Shown here: one piece after another, positions 41,867 to 44,670 of the stretch | Numbering within the stretch: position 1 is the first letter of the stretch | How the letters are laid out: each line of letters starts with the position of its first letter | From: Clostridia bacterium | GTDB lineage: Bacteria; Bacillota; Clostridia; Oscillospirales; CAG-272 | Reading direction: 5' to 3' | NCBI GenBank assembly: GCA_017399145.1 | Contig: JAFQEG010000042.1 | Span: 1-44,670 of the forward strand | Length of the DNA stretch: 44,670 nucleotides | Position numbers and translations under genes: made by a program | Notes under the pieces: model-generated | Told to the model about the DNA's origin: nothing | Database searches by the model: none | What the model saw: the letters and a program-made list of their open reading frames with translations, nothing else

Positions 41867-43198
41867 TTATTTTTCCACGTCCTGTTGCTTAATATACACC
41901 TTTAAGGTAATATCTGCTCCCTTAACACCGTCACGAATTGCAACTCCAGGGACTACAACAATACCATTTTCGTCACACACTATTGGCATTTTTGCCCTTA
42001 GATGTGATGGAATATGCTTATCAGTCATAATTCTTTTTAGCTTTTTTGTCATTTTTCCTTGAATTATTGTGTCGCCGTCCTCTTTGTTTCTTACATAAAG
42101 GTCACCTGTAAGTCCTTCTTTTGTAAAGATGTTACGGCTTGACTCAACATATCCAGCTGGTGCTTCGCTTGTGTCAAGTGCTAAATAAGTGTCAATTTCT
42201 GCAATATAATTTAGTCCCTTGGAAAGTGAATACTTGTATTCAATGCTTTCTAGGTCGCTTGTGCTAATAAACTGTGCGTAGTCTCTTTCGATTTTGAAGG
42301 TAATGCCGTGTGCAAGATTTATAAGCTTGCCTGTGCTACCCTGCTTTATAAGCTTGACACAGCCTTGGATTGATTTATAATCAAGCTTATCGCCACATAG
42401 CCTAATTAACACTCTTGACAGAATAGGTGTATCGAGCCCCTTTGCAAGGTCTAGACCTAGCTTATCCTCAATTGCTTCCTTTTCAAAAAGCTCATTTACA
42501 ATTTTATCAAAATATTCCCTGTCCTCTCTTAGAGTTTCGGACAATCTTGTACAAGCATCAACGAGATTGGGATTTATTTTTTCAAGTCCTGGAATAATTG
42601 TGTGTCGAATGTAGTTTCTTGTATAGTCGGTGTCCTTGTTTGTAGAGTCGTTTACAAAATCTATTCCATTTTTCTCACAATACTCAAGAATGTCCTCTCT
42701 GGTTGCGTAAATTAGAGGTCGTCTTATGCTACCCATTACAGGACGTATTCCTGAAATTCCATTTGCGCCACTACCTCTTGTTAGATTAAACAGAATGGTT
42801 TCTGCATTATCACAAGCGGTGTGTGCCGTTACGATACATTTATATTCAGGATGTTGCTTTAAAAGTCCATTGAAAATTCTGTATCTTTCCTCTCGTGCAG
42901 TTTCCTCAATCCCCTTGCGTCTTTCCTTAGCTAGTGAGGGAATGTCAACCCTAAATGATGCAAATTTAACACCATATTTTTCACAAACGCTTTTGCAAAA
43001 ATATTCGTCCCTTAATGCTTCCTCTCCACGAATTAAATGATTGATATGAACGCACAAAAGATTTTTTGTTTTGTCCTTTAGATAATGTAACAGTGCCGAA
43101 GAATCAGCCCCACCAGAAAAGCCAATGATTGCCCCTTGGTAAAGCTCTTCCATTTTATACACCTCTATTGCCTTGCCAATTTTAGTGTCTAAGTGCAT
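41867..43198 (-). CDS. tilS: tRNA(Ile)-lysidine synthase
   Basis: The 443 residues have the PP-loop SGGADS (28-33), HINHLIRGEEALRDEYFC, VTAHTACDNAETILFNLTRGSG and RPLIYATREDI, all typical of TilS. A C-terminal domain (about 370-440) with RNKEDGDTI and LKRIMTDKHIP follows. It attaches lysine to C34 of the tRNA that reads AUA codons, changing its specificity from Met to Ile; it is essential. AAGGAAG precedes the ATG, and a promoter lies at 43232-43260. It is the first gene of the tilS-ftsH pair. Confidence 0.95.
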   Translation of the reverse strand: MHLDTKIGKAIEVYKMEELYQGAIIGFSGGADSSALLHYLKDKTKNLLCVHINHLIRGEEALRDEYFCKSVCEKYGVKFASFRVDIPSLAKERRKGIEETAREERYRIFNGLLKQHPEYKCIVTAHTACDNAETILFNLTRGSGANGISGIRPVMGSIRRPLIYATREDILEYCEKNGIDFVNDSTNKDTDYTRNYIRHTIIPGLEKINPNLVDACTRLSETLREDREYFDKIVNELFEKEAIEDKLGLDLAKGLDTPILSRVLIRLCGDKLDYKSIQGCVKLIKQGSTGKLINLAHGITFKIERDYAQFISTSDLESIEYKYSLSKGLNYIAEIDTYLALDTSEAPAGYVESSRNIFTKEGLTGDLYVRNKEDGDTIIQGKMTKKLKRIMTDKHIPSHLRAKMPIVCDENGIVVVPGVAIRDGVKGADITLKVYIKQQDVEK

Positions 43199-43231
43199 TG
43201 TTTAGTCTTCCTTTTTAAATTTTTCTTTATT

Positions 43232-43260
43232 ATAATACTATACTTTTATTTAAATTGCAA
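43232..43260 (-). promoter_or_regulatory. Promoter of tilS-ftsH
   Basis: On the minus strand TTGCAA (43255-43260) and TATTAT (43232-43237) are spaced by 17 bp, 34 bp before the tilS ATG. Confidence 0.55.
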
Positions 43261-43265
43261 TAGTA

Positions 43266-43297
43266 AAAAAATAAAAACCGCATATTTCAGCGGTTCT
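43266..43297 (-). terminator. Intrinsic terminator of the small gene at 43298-43558
   Basis: AACCGC and GCGGTT (43276-43295) form a 6-bp stem with an 8-base loop, followed on the minus strand by TTTTTATTTTTTT. Confidence 0.75.
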
Positions 43298-43558
43298 TCA
43301 CAAAATCAACATATTTAGTCTGTCCTCAATCTCTGTGATTAGGTCCCTTAATTCCTCTACACTCGTGCATTCTTTTTTTAGTATTTCTAAAATTGCTATT
43401 GAACGATTGAGATTTACTGCAATACCCTTTACTCTTGACCTTAGTATTCCTTTGCTTGTTGATTCCTCAACTAGAATATTGTAAGCCTCTCTTTTCCAAA
43501 ATAATGTTATTTTAAGATTGTTTTTCTTGCATTTGCGATTAAATTTATAAATTGCCAT
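43298..43558 (-). CDS. Small basic protein, unknown function
   Basis: The start is placed at ATG 43558, where AGAGG lies 8 bases upstream, giving 86 residues; an upstream in-frame start at 43609 would overlap the promoter region. The first 25 residues are very basic (YKFNRKCKKNNLK), then a segment with KREAYNILVEE and a helical C-terminal part (LNRSIAILEILKKECTSVEELRDLITEIEDRLNMLI is amphipathic, perhaps a coiled coil). No domain is recognised. It could bind nucleic acid through its basic end (inference). It has its own terminator, and a palindromic AAGCGCTT lies upstream at 43608-43615. Confidence 0.55.
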   Translation of the reverse strand: MAIYKFNRKCKKNNLKITLFWKREAYNILVEESTSKGILRSRVKGIAVNLNRSIAILEILKKECTSVEELRDLITEIEDRLNMLIL

Positions 43559-43708
43559 GTCTTGCCTCTTATTTTTGTTTTTTACTATTGTACATATTTT
43601 TACAATCAAGCGCTTACAAATTTCGATTACTTATAGGCACTTTACATAATTTTTTAAAATAGTGACTTTTTTCGCTTTAGAAAAATTAATACTGGAAAAT
43701 ATTACTCG

Positions 43709-43737
43709 TTGATTATTCTATAAGGCTTTGCTACAAT
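43709..43737 (+). promoter_or_regulatory. Promoter of the small membrane protein gene at 43757
   Basis: TTGATT (43709-43714) and TACAAT (43732-43737) with a 17-bp spacer would start transcription near 43744, leaving a leader of only about 13 bases. Confidence 0.55.
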
Positions 43738-43756
43738 TTTAAGTGGGAGGCAAGCT

Positions 43757-43972
43757 ATGAATAAGCAAGTTAACAAATATCTAATTTCAACCCTTAGGCT
43801 TTTATCGATATTCATAATTCTTGGCTGTTTTATTCTAATCGAATTATTGATAGGTGAAAATAGTCTTTATGAAAGACTTTACATATTACCGAGGACAAGC
43901 AAATATTTAAGCGATTTGGTTGTGTCCTACTCAATGTATGTTGGAATGAATATTATGTGGTTTTTAGGGTAA
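43757..43972 (+). CDS. Small membrane protein, unknown function
   Basis: This 71-residue protein starts at an ATG preceded by GGGAGG at 6 bases, a strong ribosome site that supports expression. Residues 9-31 form a hydrophobic helix (LISTLRLLSIFIILGCFILIEL), and a second weaker segment is at 52-70. Between them lies a charged stretch with two Tyr-rich turns. No family is recognised. It is the only plus-strand gene right of 25.9 kb and lies directly left of the gene-free motif cluster. Confidence 0.55.
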   Translation: MNKQVNKYLISTLRLLSIFIILGCFILIELLIGENSLYERLYILPRTSKYLSDLVVSYSMYVGMNIMWFLG

Positions 43973-44292
43973 TTTTTTGTGCAAATTTAATAATCGACAA
44001 AATATTCACTTTTTCCAAATACGATTTTTTGAATATATTCATGTCAAGTGGAAAAGTTGAAATTTTTATTTTTCTACACCTTTGATTTTATTCACTTGTA
44101 GAAAATCAACCCTATTTTTCAACTTTTCAACGGGTCAAGGTGTGGAAAAGTTGAAAACCGACTCAATAAACACTTGACTTTTCAACGTTTTCCACTAAGT
44201 TTTCCACACCCTAAACAAATTTTCAACAAATTTTAGTGGAATGCTTTATATTTGGCGGTTGCCTAATATGTTTGTGCAAGAATAACAAAATA

Positions 44293-44308
44293 TGTTAGCG
44301 AACTAACA
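44293..44308. repeat. Perfect hairpin TGTTAG-CGAA-CTAACA
   Basis: A 6-bp perfect stem with a 4-base loop lies inside the gene-free region, to the right of the main DnaA-box-like cluster. No T-run follows. Confidence 0.5.
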
Positions 44309-44579
44309 AAATAAAAACTTTTAAAATTCTCAAAAAATTAACAATTCATTTTTTCGATGAATAAAGGCAAAAGCCGAAAATGAATAATTTTTCAACTTAT
44401 TCACCCTTTTCAAGATTATTGGTGAATATATTCATTCATTATCTAACTATTTGCATATTTTTTTAATCTTTTTAGTATTAAAACAAATTTCAAGTCGTCA
44501 TTTTGATGAAAAAAAAGAGGCAGAAAAGCTTTGAAGTGAACCCCAAATAGTTCACAAAAAAATAAAAAGCATGACAAAG

Positions 44580-44614
44580 AACAGGAAGAGGAAATCACCT
44601 TTTCCTGTTTTTTA
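44580..44614 (+). terminator. Strong intrinsic terminator at the right edge
   Basis: AACAGGAAGAGG (44580-44591) and CCTTTTCCTGTT (44598-44609) pair over 12 bp with one G:U wobble and a 6-base loop, then a T-run. It implies rightward transcription ending here, although no ORF ends nearby. Confidence 0.7.
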
Positions 44615-44670
44615 ATCGAGTTGTATTGTAAAAAATCAGCCAATCTTCAACAAGGGATAGAAATTCTTGA

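Larger units (their letters stand above)
43973..44670. other. Gene-free A+T-rich region with DnaA-box-like motif cluster (candidate origin)
   Basis: No credible gene is seen in these 698 bases. Four TTTTCCAC-type sites lie at 44047-44055 (reverse), 44141-44149 (reverse), 44188-44196 and 44200-44208. The second and fourth read TTTTCCACA, one base from the DnaA box TTATCCACA. Two TTTTCTACA sites form an inverted pair (44070-44078, 44097-44105). The octamer TTTTCAAC occurs at 44116, 44124, 44150 (reverse), 44179, 44220 and 44389. The palindrome TGAATATATTCA occurs twice (44030-44041, 44423-44434). All genes for 17 kb to the left point away. This fits oriC or another DnaA/iteron region, but dnaA itself is not in the window. 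Confidence 0.5.

Noticed and set aside
44536-44555. LexA/SOS-type box (GAAC...GTTC)
   Set aside because: The gap between half-sites is 8 bp, while the Firmicute LexA box needs GAAC-N4-GTTC.
44443-44643. Minus-strand ORF of 66 codons at the right edge
   Set aside because: It reads through the terminator hairpin, has low-complexity composition and lacks a ribosome site at its start.

Overview
The window looks like a chromosomal segment of a low-GC anaerobic Firmicute, most likely an uncultured, gut-associated member of the Clostridia. The signs are A+T-rich intergenic DNA, AGGAGG-type ribosome sites, consensus sigma-A promoters with 17-bp spacers, rubrerythrin with a ferredoxin-thioredoxin-reductase-like protein, host- and plant-glycan hydrolases, and a ftsH/tilS pair. 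No rRNA, tRNA, CRISPR array or prophage was recognised.

Layout. 1-2.65 kb is an accessory stretch: the first 31 codons of a RAYT-type (REP-associated) Y1 transposase, at least eight copies of its presumed REP-like hairpin repeat, and four small secreted, lipoprotein or zinc-ribbon genes. 2.7-7.4 kb holds a SulP anion transporter, then a promoter, a short structured RNA leader with a terminator, and an overlapping trio: acyltransferase with zinc ribbon, GltS glutamate symporter and ASCH protein. 7.4-17.5 kb is a glycan-use region: DUF4091/GH123-like plus GH43, a convergent Xaa-His dipeptidase, then GH92, GH43, DUF3737 and a MATE exporter. None of the hydrolases has a signal peptide, so they probably act on imported oligosaccharides. 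17.5-18.7 kb is a redox operon (FTR-like protein, thioredoxin, rubrerythrin with two rubredoxin domains). 18.8-21.7 kb holds two tandem paralogous membrane glycosyltransferases. 21.9-24.5 kb is fumC plus malic enzyme (fumarate to malate to pyruvate), followed by a CPA2 cation/proton antiporter.

From 25.9 kb to 43.6 kb every gene points left. A consensus promoter at 37.17 kb starts an eight-gene aromatic amino-acid operon (pheA-aroB-aroC-aroE/K fusion-aroQ-aroA-tyrA-DAHP synthase). With no visible terminator it runs into four genes for an FtsX-type ABC system with a His-rich extracellular loop, a CxxC lipoprotein and a small CxxC membrane protein, probably a metal transport or metallation system. 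To the right are a monocistronic 672-residue lipoprotein made of ten Cys-rich repeats, ftsH and tilS, and two small unknown genes.

The last 700 bp is gene-free. It carries a dense cluster of TTTTCCAC- and TTTTCAAC-type motifs, including two sites one base away from the DnaA box TTATCCACA, 12-bp palindromes and a strong terminator. All genes to its left for 17 kb run away from it, so it is a candidate replication origin or DnaA-binding region.
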